From Polytrichum commune (lineage: Eukaryota > Streptophyta > Polytrichopsida > Polytrichales > Polytrichaceae), in NCBI GenBank assembly GCA_950295325.1, contig OX485803.1, forward strand, positions 36,287,554-36,351,553: a stretch of 64,000 bases of DNA, written 5' to 3'. Position 1 is the first letter of the stretch. Each line of letters starts with the position of its first letter. The translations under genes and the position numbers were made by a program. The notes below the pieces were generated by a model. That model ran no database searches and was not told the DNA's origin. It saw only the letters and a list, made by a program, of their open reading frames with translations. Below, in pieces: positions 1 through 11,600 of the stretch.

Positions 1-116
1 CTACTTTTGTGACATATCTACAGTCTTTTGCATTTCGATCTCGTGGACCTGGCATGGTTTGGGATTAAAAATCCCAAACTTATGAGGAGCCTACGGCAGA
101 TGAGCGGGAATGCGCC

Positions 117-584
117 ATGGGTTTTTTTACAGGTACCACGGCTGCTCACGAGCTTCAGGAAGGTCAGAGACGTTTCCTATTGGGGCAAGCTATGGATCTT
201 AATAACATTGTGTGGATAATTGGAATTTGTCTTGCTGCTCAACAACGTATGGATGACCAATTGCTTACTCTGAGGGCAGAGAACAATGATCAGGGGGCAA
301 TGGAGCCGCAATCCAAGGATCACATTGAGGTCAATGATACCGAGGGATTATTTCCTTTGAAACTTCATGTTGCGGAAGATCTTCGAGCCCAACGTATTTT
401 TTCGGCTTTGGCCCAAGAGTTTGGGAAGTTGGAGGCCCATACAATGTTTCCACTTCTATTTCTTGGTGATACTTCATATGTGGGTAGCTATTTAGCTACA
501 CAAACTGATTGTAGTGGAGAGGATACGCATTTGGATTCAAGTGCAGATGATGGGGGCAAAGGTGTTGCCCTCTCCACGGACTAA
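117..584 (+). pseudogene. pre-RT part of gypsy pol (protease/linker region), fragment
   Basis: This open stretch is in the same frame as the downstream reverse transcriptase and ends at an in-frame TAA (582-584) only about 200 bases before recognisable RT sequence. Its placement says it is the region between protease and RT of the polyprotein. I see no Asp-Thr/Ser-Gly protease motif in it, and its C-terminal part is acidic and Ser/Asp-rich. The ATG at 117 is probably not a true start: the frame is open upstream back to another stop at 66-68. Assignment rests on frame and context, not on a recognised domain. Confidence 0.6.
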
Positions 585-596
585 CAATCACAGGCT

Positions 597-1256
597 GTGC
601 TGGCACCAAGTGGCAATCCTTATATGAAGAAGGAAACCACGCAGTTTGACGATTGGCCAATTGAAGTGGGGCCAAAGCTTACTGGTGCCGAAGCACGAAA
701 GGTACGGGCATTTATTCGCTCTTACCGTAATTGTTTTGCCTTTAGTCTTCATGATCTTGAAGGATATAAAGATAAACCTGTTCGTATTCAACTCGAGGAC
801 GACCACCCTATTTTCAGACGGCCGTACAGACTTAGTACCTCTGAAAGGTTGGGTGTTCAAACTCGATGTCAAGAGTTATTGGCAGCGGAATTGATTGAAT
901 TCTCCAATGGAGAGTATGCTTGTGCCATGGTTATGCCGTCTAAGAAGGATATCTTTGGCAACTGGACGGAAAAACGGATGTGTGGTGATTATCGTCCAGT
1001 CAACCGCAAGACCAAGTCGGATCGATATCCAATGCCGATGCCGGAGGAGTTGTTTGATGCACTGGGATTTTGGAGAATCTTCAGCACTCTGGATTTGAGG
1101 TCTGGTTATCACCAATTACCTTTGTTGTTGGGTGATCGGGTGAAGACCGCATTTTGGGGAATTGATAAATATGGCAAGGATCAACTTTATCATTGGAAAT
1201 TTCTACCATTTGGTCTCAAGAATGCACCAGCTGAATTTCAGCGGGTGATGGACTAA
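597..1256 (+). pseudogene. gypsy reverse transcriptase, N-terminal half
   Basis: The translation shows the early part of a Ty3/gypsy reverse transcriptase: the RRPYRLS-type entry, MCGDYRPVN, STLDLRSGYHQ (holding the first catalytic Asp) and the FGLKNAPAEFQRVMD block that precedes the active site. It ends at TAA 1254-1256, and the next codons continue the RT domain in the same frame into the YIDD motif. The break is therefore a point nonsense change (most simply a Gln CAA turned to TAA), not the end of a gene. There is no reason to think the GTG at 597 starts a protein; it simply follows the previous stop. Confidence 0.9.
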
Positions 1257-1259
1257 TTA

Positions 1260-3530
1260 TTGGCTGGTTTGCCGTTTGCTAGATGTTACATTGATGATGT
1301 TATCATCTTTAGTAATAGTCCACAGGATCATGTGAGACATTTGCAAGCGGTATTTGAACGACTTCAACGGTGGGGACTCCATTTACATCATGGAAAATGT
1401 AAGTTTTTCCATGATCAATTGCCCTATTTAGGCCACATGATTGTTCCTGGCGGTCTTGGTGTGCAGCAGGCGAAGGTGGATGCTTTGCACAAAATTCCCG
1501 CACCTAGTGATGTACCGCGGCTTCGTGCATTTCTAGGATTCGCAAATTATTATAGGAGGTTTGTCAAAAACTTTAGTTTGATTGCCAAACCTCTTACCAT
1601 TCTCACGGGGAAAGACCAACCATGGATTTGGAGTCGGGAACAACAACAGGCATTTGATACATTGAAACAGAGGCTCGGTTCAGCGCCAGTGCTTCGACGC
1701 CCGGATGTGTCTAGAGCTTTTCAATTGCACACGGATTGGAGTGCAGTGGGATTGGGAGCGGTATTGACACAGAAAGATGAAGAGGGAAAGGAATATGTGG
1801 TGGCTTATGCATCTAGAAGCAATAATAGTGCTGAATCTAATTATTCTTCTTATGAAGGCGAGGCCTTGGCGGCCATTTGGGCCATTGCACATTTTCGACC
1901 TTATTTGTATGGGCAGAAGTTTATTTTGGTGACTGATCATCAGCCTTTAAAATGGCTTATGGAATCAGATAAGCTCACCGGAAAACTTGCTAGGTGGGCA
2001 TTGTTACTTCAGGAATATGATTTTGAAGTTGTTCACCGAGTAGGAATTGCCAACTTGGATGCAGACGGATTGTCTCGCAATCCAAGTCCTTCAGATGAGG
2101 ATTTAACTGGAGCCAGGTGGCATGGAGATTGTGATCGTGAGGCAGTGCCGGGTTGGCATGCTGCTACGTATCTCACAATGATGTCGGGATTGGCTGCTGA
2201 AATCCTTGTGGAAGAGCAAGATGAGGAGGTTGATAAATCTCTCGTTGTTAGTGATGTGTGGGAAGACCAGGCGGTCTTGCACAAACTTCAACAAGGGATA
2301 TTTCGTCTTGGACTATCTTCTATGGAGCGAGATAGAGTTAGTCACCGGATAACAAGGTTTCGTTGGGCAAACAGCTTGTTATTTCGTGTGGGGCCGAACG
2401 GAACGAGGCGTATCGTTCCAAGGCCAGATCAAAGAGCTTCTTTGGTGCGGCAAGTGCACGAGGAGCTTGGACATTTTGGAGTGCGAAGGACGCACTCTAT
2501 GTTGCGCAACCAATATTGGTGGACTGGTATGTATCAACATGTTGCCACTTATGTTTCTCGGTGTGAAGTATGTGACCAGATCAGGTCAAGTTTTAATACT
2601 TTGTCACCTCAACTTCAGCCTTTACCTATTATGGGCTTGGGATATCGTTGGTCTTTGGATTTTGCCGGACCGCTTACTATCATTCCACGTGGTTCCAAGT
2701 ATGTGTTTGTGATGGTGGAGCATTTTAGTAAGTGGATTGAACTCGTGGCTCTTCCCCAAAATTCCTCAGAATTGGCGGTTGTGGCATTTCTTGATCGAGT
2801 TTTGGCACGGTTTGGAGCACCTGCAGAGGTGTTGACGGATCAAGGGAGAGAATTCCTTGGATCTTTCGAGGCTTTGTGTACCAAGGCTTTGATTGATCAT
2901 CGGACAACTTCCAGAGATCACCATGAGGCAGATGGCTTAGCTGAACGAGTTGTTCAAACGGTTAAGCGCGGTTTGCGGAAGTATGGATTGCTTCATGGCA
3001 ACCATCGCGATTGGGACTTGATGTTACCATGGATAGCAATGGGTTATCGTTTCAGCAGGCAAGCATCTTTGGCATCCTATAGTCCTTACCAACTCTTGTA
3101 TGGACGGGAACCAATTTTACCTAGCTCGGTGCGAGAGAAATTGGCTCCCGTGGTAAACTTGGATGATCCAGATGTTTGGGCTCAATGTCTTCATGACCGA
3201 GCAACGGTCTTCCAAAAGGCTATGGAGAACTTAAATATTGCTCAACATCGTGATACATTACGGTATGCCCGGATCCGCAGTGGAGCTTATCGACCTCAGG
3301 TTCGTAGATTTTCCAAGGGGGATTATGTTTACTTGCAACGGGAGGCGCCTACGACATTGGATGTCAAGGCTGGGCGCACGATTTTGCGGGTTAAAGATGT
3401 CTTGCCAAGTGGTATATTATTGCTTGAAGGCAAGGATGGACGGGAATGTCGTGAGCATTCAAAGAATTGTGCTCCATGTCACCTTCCCATCGACGGCTCT
3501 GTGCATCCCGAGTTGGCGGTTGTACCATAG
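1260..3530 (+). pseudogene. gypsy RT C-terminal half, RNase H and integrase
   Basis: This 756-codon stretch continues the polyprotein in frame. Near its start is the RT active-site motif YIDDVIIF. Next come the RT thumb, an RNase H domain (HTDWSAVGLGAVLTQ, then YEGEALAAIWA and TDHQPLKWL) and an integrase. The integrase has an HHCC zinc-binding region ending CEVCDQI. Its catalytic core has Asp codons at 2658 (WSLDFAG) and 2838 (LTDQG) and Glu at 2943 (GLAERVV), giving 34 residues between the second Asp and the Glu. The C-terminal part (KGDYVYLQ to about 3490) resembles the usual integrase C-terminal module. No chromodomain is seen. The stop TAG 3528-3530 lies directly before PHD-finger codons in the same frame, so it is probably a mutation. 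All catalytic residues I looked for are present. Confidence 0.93.
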
Positions 3531-3676
3531 GGTCTGCCTTGTTATGTTTGTGGAGAGAAGAAAGGAGCTGCAACAATGTTATTGTGCGACCAATGTCAAC
3601 GTGGATGACACATAACATGTTTGACACCTCCCTTTTTACTCTTCCTTCTGGCAATTGGGTTTGTCCTCGTTGTCGG
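3531..3676 (+). pseudogene. PHD finger at the C-terminus of gypsy pol, broken
   Basis: Directly after the in-frame TAG, the pol frame reads a cysteine pattern with codons at 3540 and 3549 (CYVC), 3585 and 3594 (CDQC), then His 3609 and Cys 3618 (HITC). After a frameshift between about 3630 and 3644, the sequence goes on with PSGNWVCPRCR (Cys codons 3662 and 3671, Trp two residues before the first). This is the C4-H-C3 order and spacing of a PHD zinc finger. A TGA at 3606-3608 sits at the place where PHD fingers usually carry Trp. PHD fingers bind histone H3 tails, so in a retroelement this could guide insertion to marked chromatin (inference). Confidence 0.82.
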
Positions 3677-3719
3677 AAAGCCTCTCATTCCGTGGCCGTT
3701 AATGGTCATGATTGAGAAT

Positions 3720-4130
3720 TTTATGGATGTTTACCACATGTTTTAGTGGTGAAGTTGTTATTTAGTTGGTTGGAAATTTTATGGAATTAAGACCACATTG
3801 AAAGAGTTATCCAAGAATTCAACATTAATTGTTGAAGGCGATTAAGGATGAGGCTCACATTGCACCCAGCCTACAGTTCTTGGATTACTTTGTCAATCAC
3901 GAGTTTAATTCCTTCGATTACTACTACCCAATTAAATATGTATAGATGTAGCAACAACTTCATCATGTTCAACAACTCTACCGATGAGTGTGTTTGTTCC
4001 TAGCCGATTGGAGGGGCTCCTTATCTGCTAGTGGGGGCACTTGAAGAGGTGGTTGTTTAGCATTTTAGTTTGCTATTTTATTTTGCTAATTGATGTTGAC
4101 AACGACACTCGATCTGTTGTGTTTAACGAT
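3720..4130. other. non-coding 3' flank of the gypsy relic
   Basis: No open frame of note. This should include the polypurine tract and 3' LTR of the element if they survive. A purine/G-rich stretch near 4010-4040 is a possible polypurine tract, but I cannot pair it with an LTR. Confidence 0.4.
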
Positions 4131-4870
4131 CTTAGTTTACACGACAAAGATCCTCAATAGCATCGAGGTTATAAATTTTGTTACTTATTATTTGAAAGGG
4201 TCTCTGTCATTCTAAAATGAAAATTAAATTAATATGCTGATTTTAGTATGTATATTTAATATTATTTTAGGTAATGCCTTCTACTTTTGCAAGTGTTCAT
4301 CCACATTCAAACTAATTAAGCGTGATTAAATGTAATCAAAGCATATTGAGCTGTAATTGAATGTAATTGAGCAAAAGGCCTAAGTTTCTATAAATAATCA
4401 TACACATTTGAGAATTTAGCTCGATTAAGTGCAAGTAAGCACATTAAACCTAATTAAACACAATGAAGCCCAAACAAGTATAATTAAGCATGTTTATTCT
4501 CGTCTCTGAATAAAATCATGACTAATTTAAGAAAGAGCATTTCAGAATTAATTAGGCTTAATTAATTTGGTACGCACAATTTTGGATTTGATTAGGCTTA
4601 CTTAAGATTATTATGATTAATTAGGTTCATCAAGCTCAAAACGGCTCAATATGCTTGATTACATTTAATCACACTTAATAAGTTGGAATGTGTATGAATG
4701 CTTGTGAAAGTAGAAAGTATCACCTAAAATATTATAAAATAAACATACTAAAATTAGAAAATTAATTTAAGTTTCATTTTAGAATGACAAAGACCTTTTC
4801 AAATGGTATTAAGTCACAAAAATAATAACCTCAATGATAACGAAGATTTTGTAATATTTTACACTTCCAA
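4130..4870. repeat. long imperfect inverted repeat (foldback element)
   Basis: Two arms of roughly 220 bp face each other: about 4130-4360 and about 4635-4868. Read as reverse complement, the right arm follows the left closely. Shared blocks include the GTCATTCTAAAATGAAA region (left near 4206, right near 4770), the TTTTAGTATGT region, the TTTCTACTTT/CTTCTACTTTT region and GATTAAATGTAATCAA (left near 4322, right near 4655). The spacer of about 280 bp is AT-rich with many TTAATTA-type words and no open frame. The structure fits a foldback transposon or large MITE inserted beside the gypsy relic. I did not find a clear target duplication. Confidence 0.8.
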
Positions 4871-5045
4871 GCTATTGATATGTTTTATTGACGGTTTCAC
4901 TTTGGGAATGAAATCCTAGTCAATTGCTTATTATCTAGTGGAAGTGCACATATATATTGGATTTTGAATCTTGAAAGTGAAATATAGAAGGGCATTATTT
5001 TTTTCGAAGTCGGACAGGACGGGCAGCAGTTTTCGGTCGGGTGTA
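4775..5045 (+). repeat. dispersed repeat, copy 1 (second copy at 29510-29850)
   Basis: From AGAATGACAAAG near 4783 onward the sequence is collinear with 29518-29845. Shared landmarks are AACCTCAAT, GATTTTGTAAT, GGTTTCACTT, GGAATGAAATCC, TCAATTGCTTA, GGAAGTGCAC, ATTGGATTTT and TTTTTTCGAA. The repeat overlaps the right arm of the inverted repeat and runs about 180 bp beyond it, so the repeated unit is larger than the foldback arm. Confidence 0.8.
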
Positions 5046-5688
5046 GAAAATCTCGAATTTCTTCCGAGGGGCTGCCCGGCCCCTTTCCACCTCCCCTAAA
5101 AGCTCGGAAGGGGAGGTTTAACGTTCATCGTCTTCTGGCCCTTAACGACAGTCAAGCAACGCCAGTTACCAAGCCCTCCTCAGATTTGCACCAGATTCAT
5201 CGCTCGCTTGATTAGTCGGTAACATCGACAGACCAAGTGCTTACATTATAAAACAGGTGCACAGGTAAGAATGAAGATCCATAGTACCCGGCGCAACTAA
5301 CTTCCTATAACTTCGGATCGATCAGACTCGAAAGAATGAGAAAGACTCGAGTACTATTCAGTAACGGGTGCATTCCGCTCCTTAGGTTGCAGTTTGGGGA
5401 GCACGCTCTCACGAGCATCGCACTACTTACACTAGATTAGCACTGCAGATTGCAGGTCGGAGAGAATTTGAAGAAGTTAGAGAGCTTTAGTTGGCTTCGC
5501 GTAGACAGTTGCAATATGGCGGTCCTTTGGATCGATCTGACAGTCGCATGTATAACACAAGTAATCACTGATGAATGAATAATTGATGTGGTTGAATACG
5601 ATCATGATGTGAGGGGTAAGTGGTGTGTCTGAGAGATTTGGAGGACGCCCACTTCATTTCAATCGGGTGTGGGGATTCAATCAAGTAT
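5046..5688 (+). promoter_or_regulatory. upstream region and 5' UTR of the receptor-kinase gene
   Basis: This less AT-rich stretch ends at the ATG of the receptor-kinase gene. The first 100 bases contain a GC-rich hairpin-like block (about 5050-5120, GGGGAGG/CCTCCCC type). I could not place a TATA box or transcription start with confidence. No upstream ATG in frame with the chosen start precedes it in the last 70 bases. Confidence 0.4.
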
Positions 5689-8600
5689 ATGGTGGTGGTG
5701 AGGAGTAATATGATGGGAAGAGTTCGGAGGGATTCTTCTTCATCTTCATCAGTGGTGGTGACAGTGCTGCTGCTACTGTGCACAAGTATTGGCGTTGCAG
5801 TAGGATCCACAGCAGGTAATGTATATCCATTCCAACTTGCCATTCACAAAATGTGTTAATACTAGGGCTTACTGAGGAATGGGGGCAAGGTAAGTCTGGG
5901 AATCGGCAATTTTGTTTTGTATGATACCCTTGGGGTTTGGAACAAGAGGTTTTGTTGTTGTAGTTGTTCATGATGAAACTTAAGTAGGGCTCCAAGTTTT
6001 GCAGTAGTTGAGAGGTTAAAGAATGAGAGGTTGAAGAAGTTTAGGAGCTTGTTCACTCAACTGGAGGCTTTACACTCATCAAGCGTCTCATAGTCATACT
6101 AGTGGCTTGTGCATGAATTTATCTCGTTAGTTTAGATAGTACGATGATTTCCCACCCTTGGTGTCTCACTTTAAGCATGGTCCACTTTAAACTTGCTCAA
6201 ACTGTTGAAAGCTTGAAGATTGGTCAAGCTAGACTCTTGATGATAGTTTGAGCTTTGGATGAGCGCTTGTCAAATCCAAGTTCTCGAACTCCCAAAAATG
6301 GCAAGCTTGCAACTTGAGCTTTAGTGTGTGTGTGTATGGGGGGGGGGGGGTTTGTTAAAAAGAAGAGCCTTAGAGATGACTCTGATGTTGCCACCGGTGG
6401 TACGTAATCCTATATGTAATTCCAAAATGGACATCGCAAGAATTAGAGGGCCATCCTTGAAGAGTAAGTATTGCTTCCTTTCAAAGGTGAACACCTTGAA
6501 AAAACCGGACGTGGGTAAGCCGGTCCATATCTATTTCCTCCTCCAAGGGCAAACCCTTAGGTTCCTACATGAGTGGCTGAAAATATCTGGATTACAAAAA
6601 CCTCCATTACGATTGGGTAGGGTGCACCAGAAAAAGGTCAATTTAAGCAGCCTTAAGTGGCTCTTCCGTGGAGAATCTCCACAGTGTAACAACAACACAC
6701 ACATGATTAGCTTTCGTTTCAAGATCCTTGCCAGAAGCAGAGAGGAATTCCAAGCAGCCTCCTATTCAGATGAGAACTTCGTACTCTAAAACTACAACAA
6801 GCATTCAGCTGATCCTCCCTGATTAATGTCCCACGTTACTTAAACAAGATCAAAGGAAACATTAGCTTCGTTCAAAAATATGGAGTGAAGCATATTTGAG
6901 ACTGCATGTCACCTCAACACTTAGACACTTGAGAAATAAAAGGTGATTGTCTGCACACAATGTTACATAAGAGAGCAACCTTCTCCAAGAGAATTTCTCC
7001 TCTGCACTAGTGCAATCACAATCACAAGCTTGCAGTTGAGCCATATGGCCATGATAATAAAATACTTTTTTTTTGTCATGGTGGAGGTGGTACTCGTAGT
7101 GCTGATGAATCAAGTTAGAATACTGCAAATTCAGTAGGGTGCTGCCAAAGAGTTGTTTCTTTCCTTTCTGCTAAAACTGTGGCATGGAAGACAGGTACTA
7201 GTGGTAATGAAGCAAGTCAGGGTACTGCCACAGAGTTGCTAACATGTATGGACAAGTGTTGGACATAGATCGTCTTTTTTGATGTAATTCAGGTATTTAT
7301 AATGAGGATTTCACAATTTTTGAGACGAGTAGGAAGGGGTATTTGAAGATATTTTTGGTTCCAATATTGTACAACCTCCATACCTGGGAGAAATTGTCCT
7401 AGCATCAATATGGTTTAGAATGGTATTACTAACCCAAATAATACCTCGGGTATGTTAAAGATTCTCTCACCTTGAACCAAATATCAATATTTGACTGGTG
7501 TTGCAGTTTTGATACCCATGGGTAGGCTCTATGCTACCATTATTGATGTTGATAATTGATTCCATGCATTCACCTGTATACTGGTCTGACATTGGTACAA
7601 TTTTTTTTTATTTCAAATTTTGAATTGCATTGGCTTCCCTGGACAATAATTAAACCTGTTTTGTGTCTTGTGTTATGGTGGCAGGGTTTCTCTACATTGA
7701 TTGCGGTTCAAATTCCACCTCTGTTGATGCATTGGGCATCACATGGGTCCCTGACGATGACTTTATAACCACAGGAGTGAATGTTCCAGTTGTTTCCAAT
7801 GCAAATCCGAATTTCCCTGAGTTCAAAACCCTCAGATACTTCAATGATACGCGTCCCAAAAACTGTTACTCTCTGCCGGTTATGCCAAATGCCACATATT
7901 TGATCCGAGCTGATTTCTTTTATGGGGGTTACGACGCAGCTGCGACAGCCCCAAGTTTCCAAATCGCCATAGATGCAACACTGGTGGCAAACATCACCAA
8001 GGAAAAAACAAATGGGGGTTACGAAGAGTTCACAGTTTTGACCCAAAACAATGTGACCTATTTCTGCCTCCTCCGGGACTCCAGTAACACAAATCCTTTC
8101 ATTTCAGGATTGTCTTTGCGACCGATTAATGCGTATACTGATATGGTAGCTCACCTCGACAATTTCAATTATTATCGGACTTTGCACAGACTCAACTTAG
8201 GAGGACCAAGCTTGGTCAGGTATGTGCACCAAACCTCTTTATTCCTGATCCATTCCTCCAATACATGGGCCTTGTCTCATTTGGGATCATTAGTTTGGGG
8301 AGCCCTGTAAGCATTTAGAAATTAAATAGCCGCAAGCAATGAGAGCGAGGAGAGATGAGGGGTATGAAGGCTAGGGATACAACTGGAAGAATTGGGGTAG
8401 GGATGGATTTAAATAATGTCACATCACACATGTTCCTTGGACAATCACAACCACCGATATGATTTTGTTGGAGTCATTGGATGATCAAGGCTGTCAATGT
8501 TATTGGGAACCACTGTCTCCTATTTTCTGCAGTTATTATAGCTTCCGGCATTTTTTTTTTAATTTTTTAATTTTTTTAATTTTCTTGGCAAGAACACATG

Positions 8601-11600
8601 GGTCGTAATTTAAAACTTATTGTATATGAGAGCAAGGGAAGACTCTATTGTAATGTGTAGAGCGAGAGAGAGAGAATTACAGGGAGGGAGTGGAAGCAAG
8701 AAAGGGATAACTTTCATAGATTTTAGTCATTCTTGTTGGGACTATACATGTGTAGTCACCTTTCCATATGATGTGGCATCTCTATAGAATGTTCTTTCTC
8801 CGAGAATTTATGGGATACCTTTATGAGGGGTGCTTGATTGGAAGTAGAGATGAATAATGGATTTCTGCTGTTACTAGTCCTTTGAAAGTGTACTCTGTAT
8901 CATCATGAATTGTTTTTCTAGACAATTCAGCAATCTACATAAGGGTCTTAAATGGTCACTTTTTTCTGCCTAGCACACTTCTCTAAGTAGGATATGACAC
9001 ATACAATTAGTACGAGATAATGAGCAAATCCAAATCGAGGCCGTAGCCACTATCCCCACAATTGTCAGTTCATATGGATATCTTATTCATTATCAAAATG
9101 AAGATTCTTGTGCTATTAAATAGTCATATGCATCCCTTTCCAATTACATTGAGTATTGATTAAGTCTAGAATGCTTATTATATTTTGAGCACAAAGTTTA
9201 ATCTCTTTCTAAAGACATGATGCCTTTTTGATATCCATACTCAAAGCCGCGCCAAACCACAAACCACTCAAAATATATATAGATGCCCGATTAAGACGAA
9301 TACTAAATTAGGGCTCGTCAACCTCAGTCATGATCATGTAGTACAATGAATGGGGATAACCGACTGCTAGATTACAGATGAACCGGTTGAGTTTGAAGCA
9401 TAACACATTGAAGTTCAAGACTTAATGAAAACTAACCGATCATTTTAGAGGAATTTAGAGAATATGCCTCACATCATCAAAGAACAACCAAATGATCACA
9501 GCACACAACCGGTTGGACTTGGAAACATGAGGATGTGACCGATGAATTACTCCCCAGACACTGATGTAGTGAGGCTAATAATTGATTTGACACATGGGTG
9601 TTGTAATTCCTGTGCAGGTATCCCGATGATGTTTACGACCGATATTGGCATGGTGAAATTTCGCTGTACGTGGCTTCCACGGGTGTCTTGTCCAACTTGT
9701 CAACCACCAATGTAGTAACACAGGATACGTTCATTTGGAATGTTGTTGTTCCCACAGCCGTGTTGCAAACGGCAGTCTCGGTAACAGGCTTAAACAACAT
9801 CTCCCTCATATTCAACCAGTCGGCCTCCAGCTTCAAATCTTACCTGGCCCTCTACCTCGCGGAGATCAGCTCCTCCGTGACTTCGAAATTGAAACGACAG
9901 TTCTGGATCGACGCTGGACCCAGTTACAGGACCGTCCTCACCGACATTTTGGACAAGTATGGGTTTGATGTCGGGACTTACTGGCTGTATCAAAGCATCC
10001 CTTTCACAGCCTCCTCTTCCATCGTTTTCTATCCCGACGCCTTCAACACCACCTACGGCCCCCTGTTAAATGCCGTTGAGTTTTTCGAAATTCAAGACCC
10101 TGCAGCAATGAAAACCAAGGACTCGGATGGTAAGTGAACCGTTCCTAAGGTTCTCAAGTTTCTGCAAAGTAAAGCTCTGCACTGGATTTCCCTTTTGTTA
10201 TTTACGGCGATAATGTGTAAACGCCCTCTGGGTTTCCTCCTGGGTCGTTCCATGTTATAACACCCATTGATGTTTTATGAGATGGTGTTTTGGGGAGGGT
10301 TCTTATTCATGGAACGCCTTAGGGCTCAGGCCTTTAAGTCTATCACTCAAATCCTGAGGTTTGGAATGGGAACATTTTTGGTGATCTTAGTGTACGCGTG
10401 ATCAGAAAAGAAGTTGATGAGTTTCGGGATGTAAACTTGCAACCTAATACTTTTCTCGATTTTTTTGGATAGTTGATCAAAGCCTTGAAAGGCATGCCTT
10501 GTGTGCGATCGATCAACCACATGGAACTTTGTGCAATTTACCAACCATGAAAGTAGTATATGGTAAAGTGGACAAAACTTGGGGAATGGGGGTCCGATTC
10601 TATATGTACATTGACTTTAATGTCTTTGATTGACTGAAGAACTTGAATTATATTGGAATGCAGCTGCAGCAATTGAAGATATCAAGGCAAGTATGAACTT
10701 GCTCGAGTGGACTGGAGATCCTTGTCTTCCGCAACCTCATTCTTGGCTCACTTGTGGAATCACCTCAACAAGTCCATTTCCTCAAGTGCTTGCAGTGTGA
10801 GTATTTGATCCTTATTAACAACTTTGATATGATAATCGACCTTGTTAATGAAATAGATATGGATATCTAATATTATCTCGTAATGGCAAAGAACCAATGG
10901 CAACGACTTGTGGTCTTTGGAGTGCATATATGGTTGGATTTGGCTAATCATATATGAATAGTTTGGTGGGGTATATATATATATATACCCCACCAAAAGG
11001 GTCTATCATGAAAATGTTGGATCATTCGGCATTATAGATTGAACTTGATTGCTATTTTCAATTGAAATGTACAAAGTCATCAATATTATATGCAAGTCCC
11101 TCATTATTCTACAATGACATGCATTTGGTCCTTGAAATATTAAGTTTTTCTTGCTTAATTGTGTAATTGTAAATGCTCATTACGCATGATTTGTCATTAT
11201 GGGTATGAGCAGGAATCTTTCAGGATATCAATTGAATACAACTATCTCTCCTAGCTTTGGGAATCTTGGGGCTTTGACGAGCTTGTAAGTCTCTACTGCA
11301 AGACTTACTCTATGTTAGACACACTTAAGATCATCAGTTGGGAGTATGTGGAAATTTGTTATGAATTCCTAACCACAAGATACTTTTGCTAGTAATTTAG
11401 CTAGGGTATCCTAACCATGAAAAATGCTTTGACATTGTTTACATTATACTCCCTACCACTTCCATGTTGAGCCATATATATCACATGTTTTGGGGGCTCA
11501 TTCATCCTAAATAAACCATATGAGAAACTTGTGGGATAGGTACGTGCACCCCCTATCAAATCGTGCTCCATACCTAAGTTCATGAAAGTTGTTGCATGAC

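Larger units (their letters stand above)
1..3719 (+). mobile_element. Ty3/gypsy LTR retrotransposon, 3' part of pol, degenerate
   Basis: The window opens inside a Ty3/gypsy polyprotein, so the 5' LTR, gag and start of pol lie outside. One reading frame (codons starting at positions divisible by 3) carries, in order, a pre-RT region, reverse transcriptase, RNase H, integrase and the first part of a PHD finger. That frame is broken by stops at 66-68, 582-584, 1254-1256, 3528-3530 and 3606-3608, and by a frameshift near 3630-3644. The order RT-RNase H-integrase is that of Ty3/gypsy (Metaviridae). The element cannot make a full polyprotein and is a relic. I could not recognise a 3' LTR; sequence after 3719 is AT-rich and soon runs into an inverted repeat. 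Confidence 0.93.

Noticed and set aside
6328-6789. 153-codon open frame in intron 1 of the receptor-kinase gene
   Set aside because: Starts beside a GT/G run, shows no known domain, and lies in an intron; could be a relic but gives no positive evidence.
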